The notes under the pieces are model-generated. The model had not been told where the DNA came from. It was given only the letters and a program-made list of their open reading frames with translations, and ran no database searches. DNA of 24,020 bases from Betaproteobacteria bacterium (lineage in GTDB: Bacteria; Pseudomonadota; Gammaproteobacteria; Burkholderiales; Eutrophovitaceae), in NCBI GenBank assembly GCA_009886305.1, contig QXZO01000172.1:1-24020 (forward strand). Direction: 5' to 3'. Positions 1 to 8,618 of the stretch are shown in pieces. How positions within the stretch are numbered: position 1 is the first letter of the stretch; every line of letters begins with the position of its first letter. The position numbers were made by a program, and so were the translations under genes.

Positions 1-1073
1 CCGCTTGTCACAAACGGAGACTCAGGATCATTCGGTATCGCATTTTTATTCACAGTAATGTGAGCGGATCCAAGTACATTTTCAGCAATCTTACCAGTGA
101 TTTTCTTGCCCCTCAGATCAACTAAAAACATGTGACTATCAGTCCCACCTGAAACAATTCGCACACCACGCTGTGTCAAAACATTCGCCATCGCCTTCGC
201 GTTAGTAATCACTTGCTTTTGGTAAGCAACAAATTCCGTCGTCAAAGCCTCTTTGAATGCGGCCGCCTTTCCCGCGATAACATGCATTAAAGGCCCTCCT
301 TGATTACCTGGGAAAATAGAAGAATTGACACGCTTTTCATGCTCTATACCGGAGAGAATAATGCCTCCTCTTGGACCGCGGAGTGTCTTGTGAGTTGTGC
401 TCGTGACAAAATTCGCGACACCAACTGGCGTTGGGTACACCCTAGCAGCAATCAGTCCAGAGTAATGAGCCATGTCAACTAAAAAATAAGCACCAACATC
501 TTTAGCAACATCCGCAATACGGGCCCAATCGATAAATAGCGAGTAAGCCGACGCGCCTGCTACGATCATTTTAGGTTTATGCTTGTGAGCAAGCTCTTCA
601 AGTTGTCCGTAATTAATAATTTCATCCGAATCCAAGCCGTAACTAATGAAGTTGTATATCTTTCCGCTGAAATTTACAGGAGATCCATGGGTTAGGTGTC
701 CGCCGTCTGCAAGCGACATCCCAAGCACTGTGTCACCTGGCTTCAGCACTGACATATACACTGCGGCATTAGCCTGACTGCCCGAGTGAGGCTGGACATT
801 CACCGCCTCAGCACTAAATAATTCTTTAGCGCGATTTATCGCCATGACTTCTACCTGATCGACAAACTCGCATCCTCCGTAGTAGCGCTTACCTGGATAA
901 CCTTCAGCATATTTATTTGTGAGTAACGACCCCTGCGCCTCTAACACAGCGGGGCTAGTGTAATTTTCGGACGCAATGAGTTCCACATGATCTTCTTGTC
1001 TTTGGACTTCCGAACTCATTGCACCCCAGAGTTCTGGGTCTGTATTTTTAATACGATCTCGATAACTAAACAT
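1..1073 (-). CDS. glyA: Serine hydroxymethyltransferase, 3' end cut by window edge
   Basis: This PLP enzyme interconverts serine and glycine and charges tetrahydrofolate with a one-carbon unit in the cytosol. The ATG at 1073 opens with MFSYRDRIKNTDPELWGAM. Characteristic family blocks follow: ELIASENYTSPAV, NKYAEGYPGKRYYGGCEFVD, NVQPHSGSQAN, GGHLTHGSPV and STTHKTLRGPRGG. The PLP lysine in THKTLRG is residue 229, the same number as in E. coli GlyA. About 357 residues are present; the family is usually about 415-420, so roughly 60 C-terminal residues lie beyond position 1. The last readable residues (NKNAIPNDPESPFVTSG) match the family just before the GLRIGTPA region. It is read in the same direction as the secreted protein upstream, with a gap of about 150 bp that holds a perfect palindrome. 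The identification is secure. Confidence 0.97.
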   Translation of the reverse strand, partial: MFSYRDRIKNTDPELWGAMSSEVQRQEDHVELIASENYTSPAVLEAQGSLLTNKYAEGYPGKRYYGGCEFVDQVEVMAINRAKELFSAEAVNVQPHSGSQANAAVYMSVLKPGDTVLGMSLADGGHLTHGSPVNFSGKIYNFISYGLDSDEIINYGQLEELAHKHKPKMIVAGASAYSLFIDWARIADVAKDVGAYFLVDMAHYSGLIAARVYPTPVGVANFVTSTTHKTLRGPRGGIILSGIEHEKRVNSSIFPGNQGGPLMHVIAGKAAAFKEALTTEFVAYQKQVITNAKAMANVLTQRGVRIVSGGTDSHMFLVDLRGKKITGKIAENVLGSAHITVNKNAIPNDPESPFVTS

Positions 1074-1126
1074 ACGGCATCAACTACCTTTAAATGTAAA
1101 ACGGTAATTTTATCATTGCGCGCCGC

Positions 1127-1142
1127 AGCATTCCTGAATGCT
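1127..1142. promoter_or_regulatory. Perfect 16-bp palindrome upstream of glyA
   Basis: AGCATTC-CT-GAATGCT is a perfect inverted repeat with 7-bp arms and a 2-bp centre, about 55-70 bp in front of the glyA start codon. The centre is too small for an RNA hairpin loop, so a dimeric protein operator is the more natural reading. A further GAATGC half-site follows at 1145-1150. Which regulator binds is unknown. A MetR site (TGAA-N5-TTCA) does not fit exactly. Confidence 0.3.
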
Positions 1143-1227
1143 TTGAATGCGTTTAAATTGACTCAGTTGATTCGCCGGCCCATGAACCTTTAATACGGGT
1201 TTGTTTAATTCTTGATACCGAGCTGTG

Positions 1228-2052
1228 CTACTCCTTAGATCGCTCGAAAGCATTAAAGAAGGGCTCTAACGATTCCCTCTCAGCTTCCATAGCGGACTTA
1301 ATTTCACGTGTCGTATCTTCCATATAACGAAACACAGCTCCCATCATCGGAATCGCTAACATTTTCCAGTACTTAGGGCCAACACAAAACTCGTTGTCCG
1401 GACTACATGCAATAAATGTATACGCCTCTTTCTCTCCTGCTTTCCACGTGATCATTTCATTTGGCAATCGCTTTTGTGCTTCTTTTTGGAGTGTCTCAAG
1501 TTCTTTACGTGTTTCCTCAAGACGATAATCCCAGCGATCGCTAAACGTGTAATAAAAAAGTGTTGTCTCGCCGAGATACCACTCCATCAAGCCTCTTTGA
1601 ATAGCACCATGTTCAGTTTTAAAGTGCTCCGCAATAGATGAAGCCTGCTCACCGGTAAAGTTATTGGCAGTGTATTCGGTCCAGATTGTAGTTAGCCAAT
1701 CACCTGAGGTGAATTTATCTCGTAACACCTCATCGCCAATCTCTATCAAGTGCTGGACAGCTAGCTCAAATTCAGGCTTATCTCGCCACCACTCTTTACC
1801 GAGGCCTCGCTCACGCCCCCACTTTAAAGCAAAGTTTTTAGCTGCTTTAACAACTTGCTGACGAACCATGAGTTCGCCACCTCTCAAAATCAAATTAGTA
1901 TCATGAGATTCGACGATTGCTTGAACTGCATCCTTCTTAAGTTTGATAGTTTCCGCATCTGAGTCGACCGAATCTGACGATACCTGCGCGAATGCCGATA
2001 ACCCAACCATGAGGCATGGGATTAAGAAAAACTTCGTCAATTTATTTCGCAT
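1228..2052 (-). CDS. Secreted protein of unknown function
   Basis: I do not recognise this family. The protein of about 274 residues starts with a typical Sec signal peptide (MRNKLTKFFLIPCLMVGLSAFA, probable cleavage after AFA), so the mature protein should be periplasmic or exported. The rest is soluble, charged and helix-rich, with many Trp and Tyr residues and only two cysteines in the mature part (about residues 216 and 223, in ACSPDNEFC), which could form a disulfide. An in-frame GTG lies directly before the ATG (2055). An AGGGGG ribosome site in front serves both; I prefer the ATG. It is read in the same direction as glyA and is divergent from the epoxide hydrolase gene. No enzymatic motif is visible. 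Confidence 0.75.
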   Translation of the reverse strand: MRNKLTKFFLIPCLMVGLSAFAQVSSDSVDSDAETIKLKKDAVQAIVESHDTNLILRGGELMVRQQVVKAAKNFALKWGRERGLGKEWWRDKPEFELAVQHLIEIGDEVLRDKFTSGDWLTTIWTEYTANNFTGEQASSIAEHFKTEHGAIQRGLMEWYLGETTLFYYTFSDRWDYRLEETRKELETLQKEAQKRLPNEMITWKAGEKEAYTFIACSPDNEFCVGPKYWKMLAIPMMGAVFRYMEDTTREIKSAMEAERESLEPFFNAFERSKE

Positions 2053-2108
2053 CACCGTCTACCCCCTAAAGTTTACGACCGGCAAATGATCCATACTTTT
2101 TTATTTCT

Positions 2109-2163
2109 GTTCAAATATGAACCTCACCCGCTAGACCTCCGATTCTTTGATCGAATTCAAAGA
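2109..2163. promoter_or_regulatory. Two dyads in a divergent intergenic region
   Basis: The spacer between the secreted protein (leftward) and the epoxide hydrolase (rightward) contains two inverted repeats. One is GTTCA-AATA-TGAAC at 2109-2122. The other is TCTTTGA-TCGAAT-TCAAAGA at 2144-2163, with 7-bp arms. Either could be an operator for one or both genes. There is no T-tract to make them terminators. The sequence near the hydrolase start is very AT-rich, and I could not pick a promoter with confidence. Confidence 0.25.
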
Positions 2164-2289
2164 CTAGGATAAACGAAAACTCATGCATTAAAAAATAAAT
2201 ACTATCAAAAGCCTTAATCAGGCTAAAAATACATTACAGCTGACACACGTTTACAATTAAATTTAACTTTTAATTAACTCATAAATACC

Positions 2290-3444
2290 ATGATCACCAT
2301 TCAGTCAACACAATATGGCAACGCTCCACTTCCCGAAGGAATTACATCTCGCAAGATTCAAAATAATAATGGTCTAGACATGCATATCCTTGAAGCTCGT
2401 CCGGACAATAAAAAAAGACCGTTAATAATTCTTGCTCATGGGTTTCCCGAACTTGCCTACAGTTGGAGACATGTCCTTCCTGGACTAGCGTCGCTTGGGT
2501 ATGTCGTTGTTGCTCCCGATCAACGCGGTTTTGGCAGAACAACGGGTTGGAGTGACCGGTACAAGGATTCGTTAGCGCCCTTTAACTTAGTTAACTTAGC
2601 CCGAGATATTGTTGGGTTAGTTAGAGCACTCGGCTACCACCAAGTTAAAACTATCATCGGCCATGATGCTGGATCGTATGTTGCTGGGACGTGTGCGTTA
2701 ATCAGACCAGATGTTTTCCAATCTTGCATCATGATGAGTGCCCCTTTTGCTGGAGCACCCCCCATGGTTGAAAATTTCACATCGGGCTCAAAGCGGCCAT
2801 CTCTAATTGACCTTGAGAAGCAATTAGATTCACTCGAGGAGCCACGAAAACATTATCAGGTTTATTATTCCACGCCCACCGCAAATGAAGAAATGATGAA
2901 CGCTTCGCAAGGACTTCATCAATTTATTAGAGCTTACTACCACCACAAAAGTGCCGACTGGAGTAATAACCATCCGGTAAAAATCTCCTCATGGGACCCA
3001 GAGGTAATAGCACAAATGCCGACCTATTACATCATGAACAAACATGACACAATGCCGGAGACAGTGGCACCACACATGCCAACCGAAGATCAGATTAAAG
3101 CGTGTCATTGGCTGACTGACGATGAACTTTCAGTCTACACATCTGAGTACACAAGAAGCACTTTCCAAGGTGGACTTCAGTGGTACCGGTGTACCGTTGA
3201 AGGCATCAATCAGACCGCGATGTCGCTTTTCGCTGGCCGCCAAATTACCGTGCCGTCTCTCTTTTTATCGGGGAAGAATGACTGGGGTATTTACCAAACC
3301 CCGGGTGCCATAGACCACATGCGCAACCACGTCTGCTCATCGATGAAAGATATAATACTTATTGATGGCGCTGGTCACTGGGTCCAGCAAGAACAAAGTC
3401 AGGCGGTAATCGCAAACCTCTCAGCTTTCCTAAGGACACTCTAA
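2290..3444 (+). CDS. Soluble epoxide hydrolase (alpha/beta-hydrolase fold)
   Basis: Predicted cytosolic enzyme that opens epoxides to diols. The 384-residue protein has the family motifs in order. HGFPE (50-54) with the following W59 is the oxyanion-hole loop. GHDAG carries the nucleophile Asp126, and Asp rather than Ser at this place marks epoxide hydrolases and haloalkane dehalogenases. The acid is probably Asp331 in SGKND, and the base is His363 in DGAGHW. The cap contains FQGGLQWYR, the usual region for the epoxide-polarising tyrosine of soluble epoxide hydrolases. This favours epoxide hydrolase over dehalogenase. The substrate cannot be read from sequence. There is no clear ribosome-binding site. 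The M61 peptidase gene begins 2 bp after its stop, so the two are probably co-transcribed. Confidence 0.88.
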   Translation: MITIQSTQYGNAPLPEGITSRKIQNNNGLDMHILEARPDNKKRPLIILAHGFPELAYSWRHVLPGLASLGYVVVAPDQRGFGRTTGWSDRYKDSLAPFNLVNLARDIVGLVRALGYHQVKTIIGHDAGSYVAGTCALIRPDVFQSCIMMSAPFAGAPPMVENFTSGSKRPSLIDLEKQLDSLEEPRKHYQVYYSTPTANEEMMNASQGLHQFIRAYYHHKSADWSNNHPVKISSWDPEVIAQMPTYYIMNKHDTMPETVAPHMPTEDQIKACHWLTDDELSVYTSEYTRSTFQGGLQWYRCTVEGINQTAMSLFAGRQITVPSLFLSGKNDWGIYQTPGAIDHMRNHVCSSMKDIILIDGAGHWVQQEQSQAVIANLSAFLRTL

Positions 3445-3446
3445 AT

Positions 3447-5249
3447 ATGTCATTTATTCAGTACAACGTCTCTATGGATGAGGCTTATGCCCACCTCTAC
3501 AACATTACATGTGACGTTGACGCTCATAATCATGATGAACTACTCATATCCTTACCTGCTTGGATACCCGGCTCATACCTCATCAGAGATTTTGCAAAAA
3601 ATATAGTTCGGATAAAAGCATTCTGTGGTGATAAGGAGATCGAGATGCAAAAACTCGACAAAGATTCTTGGTCAATTCACACGAATGGAAAACTAATAAC
3701 TATTTATTATCAAGTATATGCGCGAGACCAGTCCGTGAGAACTGCATATCTTGACCAATTCAGAGCATTTTTTAATGGCACGAGTTTATTTCTAAGAATT
3801 CACAAACTAGAGTCGATGGATCATCTGGTAACTATCTCAAAGCCGAAATGGCTTGATAGAAATCCAAATTGGAGAGTAGCGACCTCGATGACGAAAAGTA
3901 AAATCGATAAATATGGTTTCGGAGATTACGTAAGCGAGTCTTACGATATATTAATTGATCATCCTTTCGAGATTGGTGAGTTCACTAAATCTACTTTCGT
4001 AGTCAACGAGGTCCGTCACGACGTCATCATTAGAGGGTGTCCTCACGCGAATATTCGTAAAATCTGTAGAGATCTCAAATTAATTGTTGAGACGCAAATT
4101 CAATTTTGGGGTGAACTACCTGTTGATCGATATACTTTCTTGATAAACGCCGTCAGCGATGGTTATGGCGGACTTGAACACTCACACTCAACAGCATTGA
4201 TATGCTCCAAATCAGACTTACCTGTGGAGGCAGATCAACACATAGATGATAATTATTTGCGATTCCTTGGGTTATGCTCGCACGAATATTTTCATTTATG
4301 GAACGTAAAAAGGCTTAAACCCAAGACGTTTTCACCATACGACTTAACGAGAGAAAATTACACCGAGCTTTTATGGGCATTTGAGGGGATAACGTCCTAC
4401 TATGATGATCTCATGCTCTGCAGAGCAGGGCTTATAGATGCTCATCGTTACTTAAACTTACTTGCTAAAACCATAACGACAGTAAAAAAATCACGGGGCC
4501 ATGCCAAGCAGACATTAGCAGAATCAAGCTACTACGCTTGGACTAAATTTTATAAACAAGATGAAAGCGCCATAAATACCATTGTTAGCTACTACAGCAA
4601 AGGAAGTTTAGCGGCGCTATCGCTAGATCTGCACCTACGCACGAAAACAAACGGACGCATCTCGTTAGATACCGTAATGAGAGCGCTATGGAAACAATAC
4701 GGAAAAACAGGCATCGGCGTACCTGAAGATGGTATCGAAACAGTGGCCAGTAAAATTTCCGGTTTAAATCTCAATAGTTTCTTTGACAGGGCTATTCGTT
4801 CAACTAAGCAGTTGCCGTTGAAAAAATTGCTTAGCCATGCAGACATTACCTTGAGCTTTACGGCTCCCAATAACTCCTCGGACGGCGGCGGAGTTATAAA
4901 CAAGTCTACAACTAAGGATTTTACAAAGATAAAACATGATTTGGGTTTCACCTGTGTCGATACGCCAAAGGGTTTAAGAGTAAAACAGGTTTTTGATGAC
5001 GGCGCTGCAAGACATTCCGGCCTAGCGCCAGAGGACATGATCGTGGCGTTTAATCGTAAAAGTACTTCAAAAAACAACATACAGGCAATCGTAGATTTAG
5101 AGAAGAGGGGCTCCTCAGTTCCCGTTCATATATTCAGAGATGAAGTCCTACACACTCTACAATTTAATATTGAAACAGCGCAAAAAAACACAGCCTACCT
5201 ACAACCAGGCTCATCTAAAAACTCTCTATTTATGGCCTGGCTAAAATAA
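3447..5249 (+). CDS. M61-family metallopeptidase (glycyl aminopeptidase type) with PDZ domain
   Basis: A 600-residue zinc aminopeptidase of the M61 family, whose characterised members prefer N-terminal Gly or Ala. The zinc motif HEYFH is at 279-283, and the probable third ligand is Glu313 in AFEGITSYY. The family signature GGLEHSHS is at 241-248, just before the catalytic domain. The first 190 residues or so form the M61 N-terminal beta domain (SLPAWIPGSYLIRDF). A PDZ domain spans about 495-580, with GLAPEDMIVAFN as its typical core strand. No signal peptide is visible, so it is probably cytosolic. It starts 2 bp after the epoxide hydrolase stop and ends about 12 bp from the convergent thiolase gene. 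Length and domain order match the family. Confidence 0.92.
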   Translation: MSFIQYNVSMDEAYAHLYNITCDVDAHNHDELLISLPAWIPGSYLIRDFAKNIVRIKAFCGDKEIEMQKLDKDSWSIHTNGKLITIYYQVYARDQSVRTAYLDQFRAFFNGTSLFLRIHKLESMDHLVTISKPKWLDRNPNWRVATSMTKSKIDKYGFGDYVSESYDILIDHPFEIGEFTKSTFVVNEVRHDVIIRGCPHANIRKICRDLKLIVETQIQFWGELPVDRYTFLINAVSDGYGGLEHSHSTALICSKSDLPVEADQHIDDNYLRFLGLCSHEYFHLWNVKRLKPKTFSPYDLTRENYTELLWAFEGITSYYDDLMLCRAGLIDAHRYLNLLAKTITTVKKSRGHAKQTLAESSYYAWTKFYKQDESAINTIVSYYSKGSLAALSLDLHLRTKTNGRISLDTVMRALWKQYGKTGIGVPEDGIETVASKISGLNLNSFFDRAIRSTKQLPLKKLLSHADITLSFTAPNNSSDGGGVINKSTTKDFTKIKHDLGFTCVDTPKGLRVKQVFDDGAARHSGLAPEDMIVAFNRKSTSKNNIQAIVDLEKRGSSVPVHIFRDEVLHTLQFNIETAQKNTAYLQPGSSKNSLFMAWLK

Positions 5250-5261
5250 AAGAGCCTTGCC

Positions 5262-6464
5262 TCAGACCCGTTTCAACAACATAGCGATGCCTTGACCTAC
5301 CCCGATACACATCGTGACAAGTGCATAATTTGATTGGGACACCGTTAGTTCTGTGGCCGCCGTCAGTGCAAGTCTTGCCCCGCTCATCCCAAGAGGGTGC
5401 CCGAGCGCAATGGCTCCACCGTTCGGATTAACCCTGGGGTCTCCATCCTCAACGCCCAGCTCTCTCGTTACTGCAAGTGCTTGAGCCGCAAACGCTTCAT
5501 TTAACTCAATAATACCAATATCATCGATAGAGATATCTTCTCTAGCCAAGAGCTTCTGAGTGGCCGGCAACGGGCCAATACCCATTACTCTGGGCTCAAC
5601 TCCCGCCGTTGCAAATCCGACCACACGAGCTAGCGGAGCCAGATGATTTGCTCTCATCGCGCTTTCGCTGGCTAGAATTAGCGCACAGGCTCCATCATTA
5701 ACGCCTGATGCGTTTCCCGCCGTTACCGTTCCTGAAGAGTGAACGATTGGAGACAGCTGTGAAAGCTTATCAAGGGTAGTTCGTCGAAGGTGTTCGTCCT
5801 TTGAGAAAACAACAGGATCTCCCTTTCGCTGAGGTATCGAAACTGGAGAAATTTCCCTATCAAAACGCCCATCCAACTGGGCTTGTAACGCTTTTTCTTG
5901 GGACAGAAAAGCGAATCTGTCTTGATCCTCACGGCTGATATCAAATTGTTTAGCGACGGTCTCTGCAGTTTCGGGCATGCTATCGGTTCCATACAGTTTG
6001 TCCATTTTTGGGTTGATGAAACGCCACCCAATCGTGGTATCAAAAACTTCATTGGTCCTTGAAAAAGCTCGGTCTGATTTTGGCATCACAAATGGCGCTC
6101 TTGACATACTCTCTATACCTCCCGCCATTACTAATTGTTGCTCCCCAGATTTAATTGACCTAGCAGCAATAGAAACCGCATCTAGCCCTGAACCACATAA
6201 CCTGTTTATGGTGCTGCCTGGTATGTGAGAGGGCAATCCGGACAATAGTGTCGCCATCCGAGCTATATTTCGGTTGTCCTCTCCAGCTTGATTGACGCAG
6301 CCGAAAACCACATCATCAAGTCGATCCCAATCCACTTTATTTAACGAATTTTTAAGATACAGTATCGGGCTAGCGGCAAGATCATCAGCTCTAACAGTCG
6401 AAAGGCCACCTCCATAACGCCCTATTGGAGTGCGAATACCGCTACAAATGAAAACTTCCGTCAT
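5262..6464 (-). CDS. pcaF: Thiolase of 3-oxoadipyl-CoA type
   Basis: A 400-residue thiolase. It most resembles PcaF/PaaJ, which cleave 3-oxoadipyl-CoA to succinyl-CoA and acetyl-CoA in the final step of beta-ketoadipate and phenylacetate degradation. The nucleophile is Cys90 in NRLCGSGLDAV. His356 (GHPLGMSGAR) and Cys386 (CIGVGQG) complete the active site. Blocks typical of this subgroup are RTPIGRYGGGLSTVRADDL, NQAGEDNRNIARM, FDTTIGWRFINP, DSMPETAE and GDPRVNPNGGAIALGHP. No other pca or paa gene is nearby, so pathway membership rests on subgroup similarity only; a general acyl-CoA thiolase role is possible. It lies downstream of the antiporter gene on the same strand with an 81-bp gap. Confidence 0.9.
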   Translation of the reverse strand: MTEVFICSGIRTPIGRYGGGLSTVRADDLAASPILYLKNSLNKVDWDRLDDVVFGCVNQAGEDNRNIARMATLLSGLPSHIPGSTINRLCGSGLDAVSIAARSIKSGEQQLVMAGGIESMSRAPFVMPKSDRAFSRTNEVFDTTIGWRFINPKMDKLYGTDSMPETAETVAKQFDISREDQDRFAFLSQEKALQAQLDGRFDREISPVSIPQRKGDPVVFSKDEHLRRTTLDKLSQLSPIVHSSGTVTAGNASGVNDGACALILASESAMRANHLAPLARVVGFATAGVEPRVMGIGPLPATQKLLAREDISIDDIGIIELNEAFAAQALAVTRELGVEDGDPRVNPNGGAIALGHPLGMSGARLALTAATELTVSQSNYALVTMCIGVGQGIAMLLKRV

Positions 6465-6545
6465 ATTCTTAAAATTCCTGTTTTTCCCGAGCGATGAAAT
6501 TCACTACGCATCATAACGTTAACATCGTATCCATTTTCAATCGAA

Positions 6546-8267
6546 TTATTCTCTAATTCTTAATCCGATTTTCAATACAGCACCTAAATCATCAATCTCT
6601 TTTACTACAAACTCCAGAGGCCCAAAAAAAACACGGTCACCAACAACACATTGGTTTTGAAAACGTATTCCCATAAATTGTGAGAGTGTCATTTGCTTCG
6701 CGGTGCTTGGTACCTCCCCACCATACATATCTGCCACCTCATCAATTATGGCATCGCCGTTCAGAGTAAAGTCACCGAAATATCGCGCCTGCTCCAACTC
6801 AGCGACCTCGTCAGTTGGCAAAAGCATCTGATTGACAAGTGTGACTTTCTCTTGTGGTGATATCACGTATATGGAATCGCCTGCCTCTATTAGATGATCA
6901 TCAACACTATGAACTGGATCGTCTCCTCTAAATGCAGCAATGAATCGAATCCCATCCGGTGCCATTAAGCTATCTATACGGCGTTTGGTAATTGGACTGT
7001 TTTCGGCAATTTTATACCCTACAACCGTAAGATCGGAACTCCCAGGAACCTCCAAACTTTCCGCGTAATATGGTGCGTTTTCAACAGGCAACTTCAACTT
7101 TAACCACTGGGCACATGGGATCACAGTCCAACCCTGAAAAATCAAAGAAAATAATACGGTTACAAAGGCGACATTAAAGTAGAGCTCCGCATTTGGCAGT
7201 CCGCCGAGGACCGGAAACGTCGCAAGAACAATAGGCACGGCTCCACGCAAACCAACCCAGCTGATGAATAATTTTTCACGTGCAGGAAACCGGAACGGTG
7301 ACAAACTCACCGCTACTGCGAGTGGTCTTGCTACAAAGACAAGCAGTAGAGCAACTACCACACCCACAACCCAATATTCGGCTAATGTAGTGGGCGTCAC
7401 CAATAAACCAAGCATTAAAAATAGCGATATCTGTGCTAGCCATGCAAGTCCGTCATGGACTTTACGGATATTGTTAGCTGCGTGCGCCTCAGTATTTCCC
7501 ACTATAAGACCCGCTATATAAATAGCCAGAAAACCACTCGCGCCCAGACTCGATACTAATCCGAATAAGGCAAGCCCACCCGCGGCGGCCAACAACGGAT
7601 ATAAACCTGCAGTTAGAGAAATCTTGCTGATTGTCTTGGATAAGAGTTGTCCTCCGACCCAACCAAGAGCTCCTCCGATACCAAACTGATATAGAAACTC
7701 GAGAATTACTTCCAGACCTTCAACGGCGGAATCGTGTTGTGCTCCTTCAACAAACATTAAAGTTAGAAAGACTGCCATCGGGTCATTACATCCTGACTCA
7801 ATTTCTAATGTCGTACCAACACGTTTTTTTAATTGCAATCCCTTCGCGTGCAACATGGAAAAAACCGCTGCTGCGTCAGTCGAACCCACAATCGCACCAA
7901 TAAGAAAACACTGAGTCCAGGAAAGTTTCAGTAACCAATGTAGTCCAACTGCAACAACTAAAGTTGTCAGTAACACACCAAAGGTTGCAAGAGATAGAGC
8001 CGGCTTCAAACCGACTTTAGAACTCTCTGCTCTAGCTCTCATACCGCCATCAAATAGGATAATCGCGAGCGCGATTGACCCTACCGCGTAGGCCACTTCA
8101 AAACTTTCGAATGCAATACCGCCGATTCCCTCGCGTCCGGCCAGCATGCCCACACCAAGGAAAACCAATAACAAGGGCACGCCAGCTCGCGAAGCGATAC
8201 CACTTGCCAAAATGCTGATCAGAAACAGCATCGCGCCGGCAAAAATTGCGTTATTGGTAAATTCCAT
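6546..8267 (-). CDS. nhaP2: K+/H+ (CPA1) antiporter of NhaP2/CvrA type
   Basis: Inner-membrane cation/proton antiporter of 573 residues, close to the roughly 578 of E. coli NhaP2. The N-terminal 390 residues or so are hydrophobic, with about 12 membrane segments. The ion-path residues are Asp131 in GSTDAAAVFSML and the Asn161-Asp162 pair in ESGCNDPMAVFLT, both diagnostic of CPA1. A cytosolic tail follows: a TrkA-C/RCK-C-like domain (about 400-480) and a CorC/HlyC-like C-terminal domain (about 490-570), the known NhaP2 architecture. It would adjust cytosolic K+ and pH. The ATG at 8267 has no strong ribosome site, but the N-terminus matches the family. It is divergent from the GMC oxidoreductase across 351 bp. 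Confidence 0.93.
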   Translation of the reverse strand: MEFTNNAIFAGAMLFLISILASGIASRAGVPLLLVFLGVGMLAGREGIGGIAFESFEVAYAVGSIALAIILFDGGMRARAESSKVGLKPALSLATFGVLLTTLVVAVGLHWLLKLSWTQCFLIGAIVGSTDAAAVFSMLHAKGLQLKKRVGTTLEIESGCNDPMAVFLTLMFVEGAQHDSAVEGLEVILEFLYQFGIGGALGWVGGQLLSKTISKISLTAGLYPLLAAAGGLALFGLVSSLGASGFLAIYIAGLIVGNTEAHAANNIRKVHDGLAWLAQISLFLMLGLLVTPTTLAEYWVVGVVVALLLVFVARPLAVAVSLSPFRFPAREKLFISWVGLRGAVPIVLATFPVLGGLPNAELYFNVAFVTVLFSLIFQGWTVIPCAQWLKLKLPVENAPYYAESLEVPGSSDLTVVGYKIAENSPITKRRIDSLMAPDGIRFIAAFRGDDPVHSVDDHLIEAGDSIYVISPQEKVTLVNQMLLPTDEVAELEQARYFGDFTLNGDAIIDEVADMYGGEVPSTAKQMTLSQFMGIRFQNQCVVGDRVFFGPLEFVVKEIDDLGAVLKIGLRIRE

Positions 8268-8384
8268 TTAAAAAATTAGCGTAAGTAACCCTCACAAATT
8301 ATGCGTCAGAAGCATGAGAAAACAAATTAGAACAGATCTCATAATGAGTCAAATTATCAGGCTAGCACGACTCATAGCTAATGT

Positions 8385-8399
8385 ACCGAACAGCATAGT
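8385..8399 (+). repeat. Intergenic repeat, copy A
   Basis: ACCGAACAGCATAGT matches 14 of 15 bases with ACCGAACGGCATAGT at 11087-11101. Both copies lie on the same strand between divergent genes, and both are near ACTCA/TGAGT inverted sequences. It could be a shared operator or the remnant of a small interspersed element. I saw no further copy in the window. Confidence 0.45.
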
Positions 8400-8549
8400 C
8401 CAATTACCTAATAGCAGAGTTTAAAATCAAAAATAAAAAGTCGAACGTAATGAAAGTTTATCGACCATGACAAACAAAAGTCACCGAGAATTCGGTATAC
8501 TTTTAATTATACAAAATTGCATTTCGTGATGTGAAATTACAGAATTATT

Positions 8550-8595
8550 TTGCATTAAAAAATTATAGATATATACAAGGTTTCCAAAAGAAACC
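8550..8595 (+). promoter_or_regulatory. Possible promoter and leader hairpin for the GMC gene
   Basis: TTGCAT (8550-8555) and TATACA (8572-8577) are 16 bp apart and could be -35 and -10 elements. The hairpin GGTTTC-CAAAA-GAAACC (8579-8595) lies about where transcription would start, 24 bp before the start codon. It has no T-tract and so is not a normal terminator. The promoter is only a weak match. Confidence 0.3.
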
Positions 8596-8618
8596 GAACA
8601 TGTCGGTGAAAAAGTTTT

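Larger units (their letters stand above)
8268..8618. other. 351-bp divergent intergenic region with repeat and dyads
   Basis: AT-rich spacer between the antiporter (leftward) and the GMC flavoprotein (rightward), with no plausible coding frame. It contains a 7-bp inverted repeat (ATGAGTC at 8344-8350, GACTCAT at 8369-8375), one copy of an ACCGAAC-containing repeat that recurs near 11087, a possible promoter at 8550-8577, and a 6-bp hairpin just before the GMC start. Confidence 0.5.

Noticed and set aside
300..482. Rightward open frame inside glyA
   Set aside because: Antisense to a clearly conserved SHMT frame; no ribosome site and no recognisable protein pattern.
1074..1227. Glycine or THF riboswitch before glyA
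   Set aside because: The leader is short and shows no conserved riboswitch core that I could recognise; only a protein-type palindrome is present.
4592..5080. Leftward 162-codon frame inside the M61 peptidase gene
   Set aside because: Antisense shadow of the peptidase C-terminal and PDZ region, which is well conserved on the + strand.
7264..7903. Rightward frames inside the antiporter gene
   Set aside because: Shadow frames opposite a membrane-protein gene; composition is not protein-like.
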